This document shows positions 14,501 to 29,500 of a stretch of 64,000 nucleotides of DNA, piece by piece (positions within the stretch are counted from its first letter, which is position 1; each line of letters starts with the position of its first letter). A program made the position numbers and the translations under genes. This DNA is from Siphonodentalium dalli (lineage: Eukaryota; Mollusca; Scaphopoda; Gadilida; Siphonodentaliidae). The notes under the pieces are model-generated. The model saw only the letters and a list, made by a program, of their open reading frames with translations. It had not been told where the DNA came from and made no database searches. The stretch covers positions 68,267,127 through 68,331,126 of the forward strand of contig CP136061.1 of the NCBI GenBank assembly GCA_032622095.1. The letters run 5' to 3'.

Positions 14501-17500
14501 GCAGACAACTCACATATTTACGCATACTCAGTTACAGACATTTCTATTGGCTGAATAGGGAAGTCAATTTGGAATTGGCCAATCAGAAACGTGTTAACAT
14601 AAAGTCACAACTCTGCTAGACTTCTGACCTCGTGTTACCGTAAAACCGATGAAATTAGAAGGAATTAATTTCCCAACTCGCAGCGATCGTTTCAATAAAA
14701 TTTAATAGAGCATTTTCCAGGGTTTTCAAGGAGGGGGATTGGATTCAAGGGTTATCCAGGGCCCTTGAAAATAAATAATTTATTTCCAGGGTTTTCCAGG
14801 AGTTTCCAGGACCCGCGGAAACCCTGCTGGGGCTCTGTATGGGTGAAATTATAAAATTGTTAAAGAATACAAGAACAAATTATTAAAATTGTAAAAAATT
14901 GTTAGGCCAATGCATTCTCTTATATATGCAAGGCGACCTATGGTCGACTCGCATATATAAGAGAATGCATTGGCACAGGGTAAAAAAATCCCGACTGGAT
15001 TTGATATGGCGGGTCACATATATTATGCATCCCTACTCATCTGACATGTATTTAAGTCTTCATTACAAAAGCTGACAACATGCAAGATGAACCAAAGCCT
15101 TATTTCTATAAAGAAAAAATCCACCATCTAACAATTCATCATCTTTATATAGCAACTTATGTATATTGCATATAAACACCAATCCTGTTGCATAAGGTTT
15201 GACACATGTGATCACTTGGAAAATGAGGTAGATCAAAATGTCTTAAATAGAGAGTAATCAATTGGTTCTGAGAATAACATATTGTTAAGATTGAAAATGA
15301 CAGGCATCAATTTCAGATGTCCGACACCAATCCGTAGGTGCCTGACATTTGACAGATGCCAAATTTATAAATATTTCCAGGCCTGTCCTTAAATGAACAT
15401 AAAATTGCTATAGTATAAAAATCAATAGGAATATTAAATGGATTTCCAAGGTATCAGGGTTTAAACCCTAATAATAATAAATTTTTCACAAACACCTAAA
15501 TTTTAGTCAGATATCATTTTGGACCAGCACAGACTATGTAGCACATCATGTGTTGTGGCACTTACATACCTCTTCTATTTCATCAGCATCCACTGAGCGA
15601 CTAGGTGGATCAATTACAATATATGGATATTTCCCTTCTGGTGAAGGGAGCCAGTGATTTTCTTCATTGACACAATCATTGCTACGAGTACACCTGAAAT
15701 ATGAGTTGATTGATTGAATGATTGGGGTTTAACATCGTTTTAGCAACAAAGCCATATCACGACGAGCTATGACGAAATATGAGAGATGATATTTATTTAT
15801 TAATGACCGATATAGAATTCACTGTGGAGTGAGAAGTGTTGAGAAGATGTGATTGTACAGGGAGTGACAACTTAATCCGGAATGAATGAAACAATTATTT
15901 ATATTTAGTAATCTCACTGTGGCAAATAAGTGTTCACTTGTTAAAAATGAAAAACACGCAGTCTTATTAAATTTATTTGAGTGGAGAATATTAAAATTGC
16001 AAGGACTGTCCCTTTCATGACTAAACGGTCCCATCTCAACATATCTGATGAGATATTCGAAATATACATCACAAGAGTTTTTTTTTTTAAATATGAATAA
16101 AAGGTTGCAGAGCCCAAGGTGGCTACTTTTGAGGTGACTTTGTTTGGCCGCAGGCCTTGTAAACAGTGAGTGATAAATAATTAATATTTACCAATTTTAT
16201 AATATAATAGTATGTAAGGTAGTATACTATTATATTATACAATTGGTAAATATTAATTATTTATCACTCACTGTTTATAAGGCATGTGGGAAAAGCAGAA
16301 AATCTAATTCTAGGCAAATTATATCATTGGACCAAACTTCATCTTCACTGTCACTGTTTCTAGTCAAAGAAAAATCACACTCCTATTATAAATATTGTGA
16401 AATTCTGTTGAATATTGCTCATTGTGTTCACATTGAACATAACTTCTCATATATTTCTTGTTATGCGCAGGTGTCAGGTGGTTACATGTACATGTCTGGA
16501 TGGGGAAATGCTTTGTTGGGAAATAACCCAAGTGGGTAAATGTTTGATGCATCATGGATAGTGCAGGTGAGAATGTTTGACCCAGCTTAATCACATTAAC
16601 CCATCCATTATTTGCATGACTTGTTTTTTGCGTATCTCATATGCAAATGAAACAATCGTTCATCTGATATAATAAGCACTGACACCAAAATGAATCAAAA
16701 TGAAAAGAAGCTGTCCTGCAAGAGCTGAACAAATTGAAAGAAAATGCATTTTAATTTATATATTTAGCTCCTTAATAAGCTTAAAGATTGATTATCTCTT
16801 CATATAACAATTTTGAAATAGTTTCGTGGGTATAAAATAATAAATGTGAACTGAAGACCCCTAACCCGGAAAAGCTTCTATCAATTAATATTGAATTTAT
16901 TTTGAATATTTTCTGATATAATGCGATGATGATTAAAAGGGACACATAATTGTTCTATTTTTAAAACAGACTGTTCAGCCGATATCAGATAGCAATAAGA
17001 GATTATTAGAGTGCTCCCATTGCTACCCACCGAAATTCAAATGTGTCAGATTAATTGTTTGTTTAAGAAATAAATACACGGTGTAGAGGTGTGTATGGTC
17101 AAGTTGTACCACAAAAAACTGATTGTAGGACGACGCGTAGCGGAGTCCTACAATCAGTTTTTTGTGGTACAACTTGACCATACACACCGATACACCGTGT
17201 ATTTATTTCTTTTGTAATACGACTGAAAGTTAATGGTCACAATTCGACTGAATTGAATGGTGTTTCGGTCTCAGGTGAGAAAACATTTCGTGGTGTAATT
17301 CGTATTGGGCGTACTCGATTTCTGTGCATGGAGTACTCTGGTAATGTCTTGACTTGTTATGAAATTCCCCCGTTGACTTTTCGAGGCACCTCTTCTAGAA
17401 ATAATCGTTGTGATTGGCTAAAAAACGATGTGTTTTCAGCGGCGCCCGTGCGTTTCATTTAAATTGTACAGGAAATACGATTTCGGTCATTTCTGTTTTG

Positions 17501-20500
17501 AACGTTGTTGGGACAACATGAATATGATCATCGACTATGGACCATTTTCCTTACACAAAGCGATCTAAATGATCTAGTTTACTAAACTAATCTTATTCCC
17601 CTTCTGTATACTGGTGAACAAACACTTTCATTTTCAACTTGATTCCGAAATATCGAATATGATCGAGATTCGAATCGACGAATGCACAGCCCGGCCCCAT
17701 GGATTTATTTTGTCATTTAATATACTTATTAATTAACTTTCTTTGGTCGTAACATATATCAATATACCATAACATCATTTGGACCATATTCATTGGCAAC
17801 CAAACTGGTTTCAAGCGACAAATCGATAGAAAATTCGCAAGATTGTCAAGATGTAGAAAAATTCAAAGGGTTACGGGTGCGGGTGTACTCCGTTGATGCC
17901 CCGTTTGCGCGGAGTTTAGAAAAGACGGGAAAATTCGCGTGCGGCGATCTGAATAAACCGATTTTTTTCGTGGTACAATTGGAAAAAGTAGAATTGTACC
18001 ACAAAACTGGAACGAGATAGCCATGGTAACTCGGGCCACTGGCCAATCAGGACATGGCTTTTAAGCATAGTTAGGCAGGGTCGTATTACAAATTGTTTTA
18101 TTCTATAATTACAAGCGATAATGAGCATAATTAATGTTTATTTGACAAAACTACACAATAAATTTGAGGTCTCTGTTAACCGTAACCACTATTGGTCACC
18201 AATGTCTATACCATAAAATATTTGAAATATAATCAATATTAATCAATAGATGCATTTCCGGCAGGGGTCTTGGATTCATATCTAATAATTAATACCCATG
18301 AAACTATATAAAACATGTTTACAAAGAGATAGACAATCTTGAAGTAAAATATGATTTTGAGTCTCGGATGAGAACAGTTGAGAACAGATGTGGTATATCG
18401 GTAGGTGAAATCATGTTAAATTTACAAACCATACTAAATATACACAATCTAAATCCAGCCTGGTCACTGAAACAATCTTAATCATTACTTGGTTCCTGCA
18501 TAAGTACCTTTGTTCCTAGGGAATACAACACCAGTGGGAAATTCTATGTAAGATTGAATAGCATGAATGTCGGGAAAAGTATTCAGACAACGAAGAGAAT
18601 CTTTTGAAGAGAATCAAAGGACATCAAATGATGACATAATTTAGTGCAGAAATGATGAACATGTAGCAGAACAGGACTGTTGTTAGCTAATACCATTAGG
18701 TACAATCTGTGGCTTGACAAATTCAATGTCAATGGCCTATCAGTATTATTATACCTAGGTGTAACATGAAACTCAAATTTCTTAAGGTACTTTATGCATA
18801 TCCAATGGAAGGTGGTGTTATATGGCATGTTTGAGTCGAAAAATTATTTTCATGCACATGGCTAGCTCTGTATACTGGTATTTTTCTTTAATAATTAGTA
18901 CAGAAAAGGTTAATTTACAATCTATGAAGTGCATTAAACCTTCACAATCTGCAGCATTAAAGACCATGTGCCAGTATATTCTCTTATATATAGAGGCCTC
19001 GCAATATAAGAGAATGCACTGGCTTACACGGTCATGGTAAATATTGTTAAGACCAATGTATTCCCTTAAATATGTGAGGTGCCCTATGGACGACTTGCAT
19101 ATATAAGAGAATGAATTGGCACATGGTTTTCAAAAAATTTCATGAAGCTCCAATCATCGAATGGTTAACATAGTTTTCTAGTTAGAGAAATGGATCATCA
19201 TAAATATTGTGGCAAGTTTGGATTACCATGTTAAAATTTCAACTTTTTCTGCTACTTTTTTCCATATTTTCTGATAAATGACCTTGGTGTATGCCTTCAC
19301 CATTTTTGACAGCTTCAGTATTATAACCTTCACTATTTTTCGGCAGTTGAGAGTAATTTAATCCACTTACCTGCCCTTGGCAACACACCAGCCACATAGA
19401 GGATTCTTTGAGCCTATACATCTCTTCATATCATTTTTCCATTTGCTGCATATGTACAGTGGTATTTTTTGGATCTGTAAGGCAGTTCAATCATTAGTTA
19501 CAAGATGAACAAAGGTGAAATGAATTTGTAAAATAAAGGTATATAAATTAATTGTTCAAGTTTAGTATATGATGCCACTATTCATAATGGTCACCATTAG
19601 CTAAATATCAATACCATGCAAACAAAAGTTCTCATTGGTGTTAAAGTGATGTGAAACACTCCGGTTGGGTGATCAAATAGAAATGGAGAATAATCTTGCT
19701 CAAAGAACTTATTTTTATGAATATTGATCAAAATTTACAAAACACATGGTCAGTCTTATAAATGTATTAAATGCAATGAGTATTGATGGCGAAATCATTT
19801 GCGTTAGTTTATCGCCGATTGTTGTGTCCTGACTCGAGATGTAAATATTTACAATTTAGTGTAGTTCAGACAGTTTTTTCTATGGAGTTGTATGGTCGAT
19901 TTCTTTGAAATATTGGGCGATGCTAGAAGAATGGTCCCACAGTTGGTATAGCACCTGAGTACTAATTTATCAGTTTTGCGCACCCGAACAAGTCCATAAT
20001 ATGTCTTTAAGTCGAACTTTTCAATAATTATTAAGAAAATAACAATTAAATTAAAGAAAAAAAAACATTTAATAGCACATAAAATCATTATATATCAATA
20101 ATTACTTACATGCAGTAATGCCCTAAATAATCAACTCCTTAACCCTTTGGAGAGTATCTGTAACGTCATATACATGACGTCATGAGTAAATTTAACGTCA
20201 ACGTCATAGCAATAATTATTAACAAACTCGGGTCAAAAAGGTCTTTATAAATCAGATGATTTATTGAAGTTATGTCTACGTAAAATAACATTTCCTGAAA
20301 CGACATATATGTCGTTCTACTCCTCAACTGATAGACGACATATATGTCGTTCTACTCGCCAAAGGGTTAACCATAGCAGAATTAAGGGTAACTTTTGAGG
20401 ATTTAGCCGGAAATATGGCTTGTTGCCATTCACCGGAAAGCTCTCAGTGAGCTTTCCAATAATGGCACATCCAAATACCTGCATGCCTCATTAGTTGATT

Positions 20501-23500
20501 AAATTCAATAATCTGTTTTAAATCTATTTCTTTATCTCAACGACAAAACTTGATTTTTGTTCAATATAGGATATGACAGAAATGTAGACCTATATACCTG
20601 TTTAAGGGTTACATGCAACGGTTTTTAGATTGGTCTATGCCCCTCATATCAAAATGAAATGATCGACTCTGATCCCAACACGTGGAAATGCAAAGTCTCT
20701 AGACAGCCGGGAAGCATAAAGTTTCCGCAAAGACTAAACGTCATGTCTTATCTCCCATGAATTGTGATATCACGGATTGATGTAATAGTATATGGCATCC
20801 AGAAATGAGCTCCCTGTGTTATAATACACCATTAGCTTCTGTCCAGATCACATGGAATTACTGTAGTATATGTTATGTTGTAGATGCACGTAACTACGTA
20901 ACTTGTCAGTAAGATGAGATTCTATCCTATATAAAGATAGTTCAAAGAATGCGATTGCACACGCGTCATATTCCCATTGATGGCACATTAGGCCTATAGC
21001 CATGAAATTAAATAAGACTAGATTTCAAATTCCCTGGGGAAATTTGGATAGGATACTTCCATATTTCAGTCACAGATTGTAACTGTTTGATAAATTGTAA
21101 TCAATGACTAATGGAGACTATGTATTCCGAGTTTAGGATGATCGAACCGAAAACTAAATTTTGACCCATTTTGGACCCCTCCCCTGACACCGTCTTTTAT
21201 TCGTCGCTGACAAAACTGGCCCTAAATGTTCATACCATCGTGTTCAATAATGAAAGTGTCAATGACACTGTAGCTCAACGTTGGGAAGAAGTTAAATTTG
21301 TGCGATGAGCAATGAATGGAAAGATTTAGAATTGAATTTTGAAATCCAAGATGGCCACTGGCAGCCATATTTTTTGTCCGAATGACCCCAAAATGACTCG
21401 TTCCCATCTACATTCCAATTTAAACAGCCATGACAAATTTCATGATGATCACACTAAAGCTACGACCTGTAGCCCGTGCTAAAGGATTTAGTCATGCAAA
21501 GAGTAAAATCGAAGATGGCTATGATTTTTGGCCGATTGACCCCAAAATTACTCGTTCCCATCTACATTCCAATTTCAACAGCCATGACAAATTTTATGAT
21601 GATCAGACTAAAGGTACGACCTGTAGCCCGTGCTAAAGGATTTAGTCATACAAAGAGTAAAATCCAAGATGGCTGCTGGCGGCCATGCTTTTGGCCAAAT
21701 GACCCCAAAATGACTCGTTCCCATCTACATGTCATTGTTAACATCCATGACACATTTTATGATGATCCGACCAAAGGTACGACCTGTAGGCCGTGCCAAA
21801 GAATTTAGTCATGCAAAGACTAAATATAAGATGGCTGCTGTCGGCCATATTTTTTGGCCGAATGACCCCAAAATTACTCATTCCCTTCTACAGGTCATTG
21901 TTGACATTCATGACAAATTTCATGATGATCAGACCAAAGATACGACCTGTAGCCCGTGCTAATGGATTGAATTTTGAAATCCAAGATGGCCACTGGCGGC
22001 CATGTTTTTTTCCCAAATGAACCCAAAATGACTCGTTCCCATCTACATGTCAATGTCAATAGCCATGACAAATTTCATAATGATCCGACCAAAGGTACGA
22101 CCTGTAGCCCGTGCTAAAGGAAATTGTTGACGCATCACACACGCACACACACACACACACCCTTGTTTGTATTACATACGTTGTGGGGACATTTCTTTAG
22201 AAATTCAAACAATACCGTAGTTGTGAGGACCTCGTTATTTCGTAAATATATCCAAACTCGGAGGGTACCTTTAACGAAATAACGGCAATCTTTGTAACGC
22301 ATGCGTATCATTTCCGCCTAGTGCGGACAAAAAAATATCAAAAATTTTAAAAAATACAAAATTCCGTCGCCTTTAGGGAAAAAATTGTTAACATTGTGAG
22401 GACATTGTTTTACTATATGAATGTCCTCACAGAGTTGGGTTGACACACTCACACACCCTCCCTCACACACACACAGACGACGGACGACAAAGCCATGGCA
22501 ATAGTTCAAACTTTACAAAGTAAAGTTGAGCTAAAAATACATATCAACTATTGACCAAGATTCATTAGTTTCAGAGATAGGGCGATAAGCCACTCTAGCC
22601 CAAAACAAATTTGTTCAAAGAGTTAATACCATCATTTCCAATAAAACGACATATAAACTATTAACCTGGATTCATTTGTTTTGGAGGAGATAGGGCGGGC
22701 GACAAGACACTCTAGCTCAAATATAAATGGTTTAGAACCAACAACTCCGCAATTTTTCGTCGAGTCGAAAAAATTTAAAGGTAGGATCTTTAGAAAATTC
22801 AGGAAGTGTCAAATTTTTTTGGACAAATTTTGGTGCCCCTCCTCTGACCACATCTGTGAATCTGGCACCGACTGGATATTTAATTTAGGGTAAACAAAAA
22901 TTTTTTTAAGGCAGAATTCAACCGGTTCAGTCTCTGATTCGTGGAAAATATATGCTAACAATTATTTTATTGTATGCTGTGTACACTAAAGACACCATAG
23001 TTCATGAGAAATTGGAGAAATACTCAGGTCTGTCAGGACAAATTATGTGATCTATTAGTTTTCAATAAGCTCATTTGCAAAGTGTTTCGCAAGAGTATTC
23101 GCATATATTTTAGGTAGCCTATGGCAATAATAGTAATGATTATTATAAAGAAACAAACTATTGACCACAAATGAGAGAAACAGATATAAGATTCATATTT
23201 TTTTTAAGTCAGCAGGCCCACATGTGACACTACTATGAGATAAAGTAACATACCTTTTCTTCTGAGAGCGCCACTAGATATGTCCCTCCATCGACCAAGG
23301 CCAGAGATTTTATCGGTGTGTCGTCCACATGAATGGAATCATATTCAACAACAGCATCCAAGATAACCATCTGAAATTTAAAGTCACATGTCTCTCAACA
23401 TTGAAAGATATACCTTTCGAAATACATTATGTTTCAGAAAGACGCACTGAAGTCAGTTGAAGTCACAATTTTTTTTAAATCTTTGAAGTTATTCTAAATA

Positions 23501-26500
23501 CATTATGTTCCAGAAAGATGCATTGAAGTCACAAATTTTTTTTAAATCTTTGAAGATGTTTGGGCCTGAGCACTTGCTATGCCATTTGTAACCATTGAAT
23601 TTCTGGAATCAGAGATGAAATAAGTCGTGACTGTCTGGAAAATGTATATCGCATTATATTAAATTGAATCTATTTAAACTTCACGCGCTGCAAAGCTCTA
23701 GATTTTCATCCAAGGTTTACAAGTGCAATTTTTGATTGATAGTTGATTCAAATAATTTAATCAGCACAAATGAAATAAAAGGCCGCTCGGCCACAGTGTC
23801 CCCCGAACCGGTGGCTTCATTTGGAGCGGAGGCTTTGTAGAAGTGTACTATATGGATAAGACACTTTTATTACTGACATGCATACAAATAACCAAATCTT
23901 AAAAAAGACTCTTAAAGTCGAAATATAACCTCAAATTGGCACAAAATGAAGAAAATTACAAGAAAAATTTAATTTTCTAAGTCGAAAAGCCCATAACTCT
24001 GAGAAAAATCATCGGATCAAACTCAAATTAGAACTTGACCTATATCTTGATATGACTGATCCACATAAGAACGGTATTTGCAATTAAAGGATCCAAACTT
24101 GAGATATCATCCCGAAACCGAAAAAGTGAGAAATTTTCTATGGGAAACAAGTCCAAAAAGGGCCACAACTCTAGCAAAAATGGGCGTAGCATACCCATAT
24201 TCGAACTTGACCTGTACATAAACTCACATACCAAATTTGGTTCAGATATGATCACACAAACTGAAGTTATCATCCGGAAACCAGAAAATTACAAGATTCT
24301 AAGTAAAAAAAAAGGGCCATAACTCTCGCAAAAATGGACGGAGCAAACCCATATTCGAACTTGACCTGTGTTTTCGTCTGATAAACTCACCTATGAACTT
24401 TGCTTTTGATCTAATAACCGAAACTAAAGTTATCATCAGGAAACCATTTCCGGACTGACGCACGGACGAATTTTTTTTTCCGGGGGACAACAATCTCAAT
24501 TTTAATGAAGGAACACATTTTTCAGCACTATATATTGACAAGATTGTTAAGAAATCTTCTGTGTATGAATGTTTTTAGACACCTCTTACCAAATTATCGA
24601 TACATAATATTGTGATTTTCAATGAGCCAGGACCATTTAATCAATCTCGACAAATAACAAATACTGACATGAAGAATACAGACAGATCCTACTCTAATAT
24701 ATTTTGATATACATTTGTAAAATCCGAGATGGCCACTGGCAGCCCTATTTTCAAATAAAAATTCTAAAAATTTGATAGCTCCCATCTAGGGGTCACAATG
24801 ATGATCCAATTGAAGTTTGGTGATGATCGGATGAGGGAGGTGGCTTGTAGGATGTGCTGAAGAATTTATACAAAGAATAAAATAAAAGATTACCACTGGA
24901 TGCCATGTTTTTTAGTGACAATTGCTCAAATTCAGTAGCTCCTATCTAGAGGCGATCCTAAACAATGCCCATAAATTTTTTTAAACAACTCTGCAATTGG
25001 TTGTCCAATGGTTTCAAATCTGAAATCCAAGATGGCTGCTGGTGGCCATGTTTTTTAATGAATTACAGAAAAAAATGATAGCTCCCATCTAGGTCACCTC
25101 GAAGTTCCATATGAATTTGGTGACAATTGAATGAGAGATTGAGATCTTTGTTGGAACATGGTATCAGTCTGATAAGCATCAATGTTATTGTCAGTTTTCA
25201 GATTGCTGTCGATCCATTAGTATCTGTATCAAAACTGTGGTCACACAAACTCCTGAAGTGATGTTGCCAAATATAGTGCACCCCACATGCCGATGTTCAA
25301 TGACTGGTTCAAAAAGTGTCACATGGTACAGATATGTAGAAAACACACTCATAGGATGCAGAAAATGTAATGCATTTGATTGGATAATACCATCTCTTCT
25401 TGGGTGACTAACAGAACATTTTATGCAGCTCAGAAATGCAATTTAGATGTGTTTCAACATCATCACTTGTGAGGTGTACCTCACATAGCACCTCATAAGT
25501 GACCATATCACCTCACAAGTCCAACTGGAACTTCCATTTTTTTCTTTTTCAATCACAAGTACATCCTCGGAGAAAGTGGATAGATGGCCGGACTGACAGA
25601 TGGAACTTGCTCATTTCTGTAGTCGCCAAAACATTTTCTAGGGACAATAGGTCGTTTGTTGAACTTATAATCTAAATATTTCCAACCAATGAATATGAAA
25701 TCTTCTACACCTGTATTCTCATTTCATCTGGCTGTCGTCTGCTCATATATCCCGCTAAATGAATAATAGACCATTCTGATGTATACTTTTATAACTGCAT
25801 GGGAGAATCTATTTAGTCATGAAAGGGTTAAGTTGGCTGGCTTGCATCATTCTCTGTGGGTCTGTTTCTGATAAGTTTCTCATGTACATGGTTTTGTCAG
25901 TCACATTCAGGTTACACGTGACTACGATCTTGACAAATCGTGATAATATTGAATTTGAAAACAATGAGTGTTCTTAGGAAACATGTCCATTGTATACTTG
26001 AAATAAATAGAACCAGCTGGAACTTTTCATTAAAGCAGTGAACTAACATGTTAGTAATTATACTTTGTCATCTCAATAACACCTATGACAACAGGTTTAT
26101 GTTGCTTGAGATCATTCCATCTATGTTGTATACAAACGATGTCTGACCTAGCTATTTAGATATGAACTCTGTGATTTTGGCTCGGACAGGATGTATCCGA
26201 CATACATGTGGAAATAATCGACTATAAGTCATACTACAGTATGATTTCAGATTTATTTATAAATATTTTTATTTACTAATACTGCCAAGCATTATTTCCA
26301 ACCCTTATCCACCCCATCACCAACATTATCTCAATGTCCACTACCCCCACCCCCCATCCCAAGAATATATAATAATATAAATCTTGTGATTGCTGTCACC
26401 CAACTTGCAAGAACCCTGAATACATCTTCAAGTTAAAATATTTACCATTTTTACATAACCGTGAGATGTCCCAATGAATAAGGTCGAATAATCACAGGTT

Positions 26501-29500
26501 ACACCCTCAATCATAGTTGTCACTGTGAATTCTGTGCCAAAGTTTTTCACATCTGTGCATAGTACAGCATTTTCATCCTCACCAACAACATATGACAGTC
26601 CAAGTTCGATTCCGCTAATTGGATTGCAATACTTTTTGGGGGGATCTGGATATTCAGTTAGCTTCTCTGCCATCAAATTTGCCTGGAAAGTAGAATGCTA
26701 TGGTTTATTTCAAATATTTGGCAAGAAGCTGGTCAAGATCATTAAAACACACAAAACAATCACACTAAAATGGTACTCTATAACTTCATATAGTGATTAT
26801 AAATTTGTACACAAACTGTGGAGGGAAAGCTTGCCCAATTTGAACATATCTGAAAATGGTTGACACCATTTGAAATGAAAGTGTCAATGACACTGTAGCT
26901 CTACTTGGAAATGGAATAATTTCATGTGTTACAGTCAATGGAGCGATTAGGAATGAGGAAAGTTGAAATGTCTAAGTAATACCAGATTATCAACATGAAG
27001 AGATATATATAAAGTAAAATCCAAGATGGTTGCTGGCGGCTATGTTTTCAAATGAAATTAAAAAACATTTGATAGCTTCCATCTACTAGATCAATATCAA
27101 GATTAATATGAAGTATCGTGATGAGCCGCTGAGGGAAGTGGACTGCTGGGTGTGCCAACGGATTTAGACATGCAAAGCGTAAAATCCAAGATGGCTGCCA
27201 GTACTGGACATGTTTTATGACCGAATGACCCCAAAATGAGTTGTTCCCATCTTCATGTCAATGTTAACAGCGATGATAAATTTCATAATGATCAGCCAAA
27301 GCTACGACTTGTAGCCAGTGCCAAAGGAGTTAGTCATGCAATGAGTAAAATCCAAGATGGCTGCCAGCGGCCATGTTTTAAGGCCGAATGACACCAAAAT
27401 GACTCGTTCCCATCCACATGTCAATATTAACATCCATACAAATTTCATGATGATCAGACGCAACAGTTCGGCCTGTAACCCGTGCTAATTGAATTTTGAA
27501 ATCCAAGATGACCGCTACTGATGACCATGTTTTTTGCCAAATGACCACAAAATGGCTCGTTTCCCATCTACATGTCAACAGCCATGAGAAATTTCATAAT
27601 GATCCAACCAAAGGTACTACAGTACCTGTAGCTCATGCCAAATGATTTAGTCATGCAAAGGGTAAAATCCAAGATGGCTGCTGGCGGCCATGTTTTATGG
27701 CCGATTGACCCCCAAATGACTCGTTCCCATCTACATGTCAATATAAACATCCATGACAAAATTCATCATGATCAGACGAAAACTCCGGCCTGTAGCCCGT
27801 GCTAATGGATTGAATTTTGAAATCCAAGATGGCCATGTTTTTGCTGAATGAGCCCAAAATGATTTGTTCCCATCTACATGTCAATGGTAAAAGGCATGAC
27901 AAATTTGATGATTATGATCTGACCAAAGATACGACCTGTAGCACAGACAAAAGGATTTAGTCATGCAAAGAGTAAAATCCAAGATGGCTGCCGGTGGCCA
28001 TGTTTTATGGCCGAACGACACCAAAATGATTCGTTCTCATCTACATGCGAAGATTAACATCCATGACAAATTTCATGATGATCCTCCAAAAGGTATGACC
28101 TGTAGCGCATGCCAAAGGATTTAGTCATGCAAAGAGTAAAATCCAAGACGGCTGCTGGCGCCGAACGACTCCAAAATGACTCGATCCCATCTACATGTCA
28201 ATATTAACATAAATGACATATTTCATGAGACAAACAGTATGGCCTCCAGATCGTGCTAATGGATTGAATTTTGAAATTCAAGATGGCTGCTGGTTGCCAA
28301 ATGACCCCAAAATGACTCGTTCCAATCAACATGTCAATGTCAACAGCTATGACAAATTTTATAATGATCTGATCAAAGGTACAACCTGTAGCCCATGCTA
28401 AAGGAAATTGTTGACGATCCAAATCACACACGCACACACACACGGACGACGGATACAAAGCCATGGCAATAGCTCACACTTGAGCTAAAAATCTGAATCC
28501 CAGTCACCCAAGGCCCGTCCATACCAAATATAAGCTAAATAGCCCGGGGTTCTTCAGATGTTTTAAGAATTATTATGGAGGGAAAGAGTTATGTTCCTGG
28601 CTCCACTCCTATTTGATCCAGCAACCCAATTTGAACAAATCTGAATACCAGACACCTAGGGAACATCCATACCGAATATGGACCCATTCGTTTGTATGGA
28701 TCTGGAGAAGATCAAAGAATTGTTGATGGATGGACAGCTGGATGAATGGACAGACGAAGGATGGACAATGGATGAGAGGAGTGATGACAATAGGTCAAAC
28801 AGAGACTTCATCTCAGGTGAGCTAAAAAATCCATCAACAACACAAACCCTAGTATCCATATTTTAAGGAGTTAAAAGTACTTACATTTTCCGCCTGACAT
28901 TTCAGTATTCCTGTGATCAAGTGACTTTCAAGCAATTTGCTGTTATAGCCATCTGAATTATTCTTACATAGCGTTATGGAGTCCTTGTGTGCTGTCCTAA
29001 TACTCCCATCCACATCTGACTTTTTTATAAGACATAACAATGTACTAGTCTTTCCTTGTTGTTTCTCACTGGAATAAGCTGCTAAATATATGTTCTGTCT
29101 CAAATGAAGATTATCTGCAGACCTCTTCTCTATAGTTTTGTTGGTAACACGTATGGCAGTCACACGCTGGAGTTGGACTTCAGCATTTAGATAAATGGCA
29201 ACATCTGTATATGAGAACACAGTTCCGTTTTTTGTGCACATCTCAATTAATCTGGGCTTTTTACCCTTCTGGTTTGCGAAAAAGTAAATGAAATTTCCGT
29301 CCTGGAATAAACTGACGTAAGAAATCTCATCAGACTTGATGTAATTTTCCTTAAATTTGATTGCATCACATGAATCTCTACAGTCACCCACTGATAATAC
29401 ACATGGACATCCAAAGAGGTCAGTGCTCCCAGATACTTTTTTAATAACAATGCTTTTGCCATCTACATTGTTGCTGAATGATTTTCCAATATAAACATAC

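Larger units (their letters stand above)
13297..15022. mobile_element. 1.73-kb element with twin-hairpin terminal inverted repeats
   Basis: Left end ATATGTGACCCGCCATATCA and right end (reverse complement) AATATATGTGACCCGCCATA start long inverted repeats of about 135 bp (13297-13435 and 14885-15022). Each TIR contains a palindrome with CCAATGCATTCTCTTATATA arms around a short GGCGACC/GGTCGAC loop. The spacer ATTATAAAATTGTTAAAGAA (14848) also occurs at 32189 between the two hairpins of the 390-bp TTAA-2 element. The 1.4-kb cargo holds hAT-like sequence. Possible TA target duplication. Confidence 0.8.
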
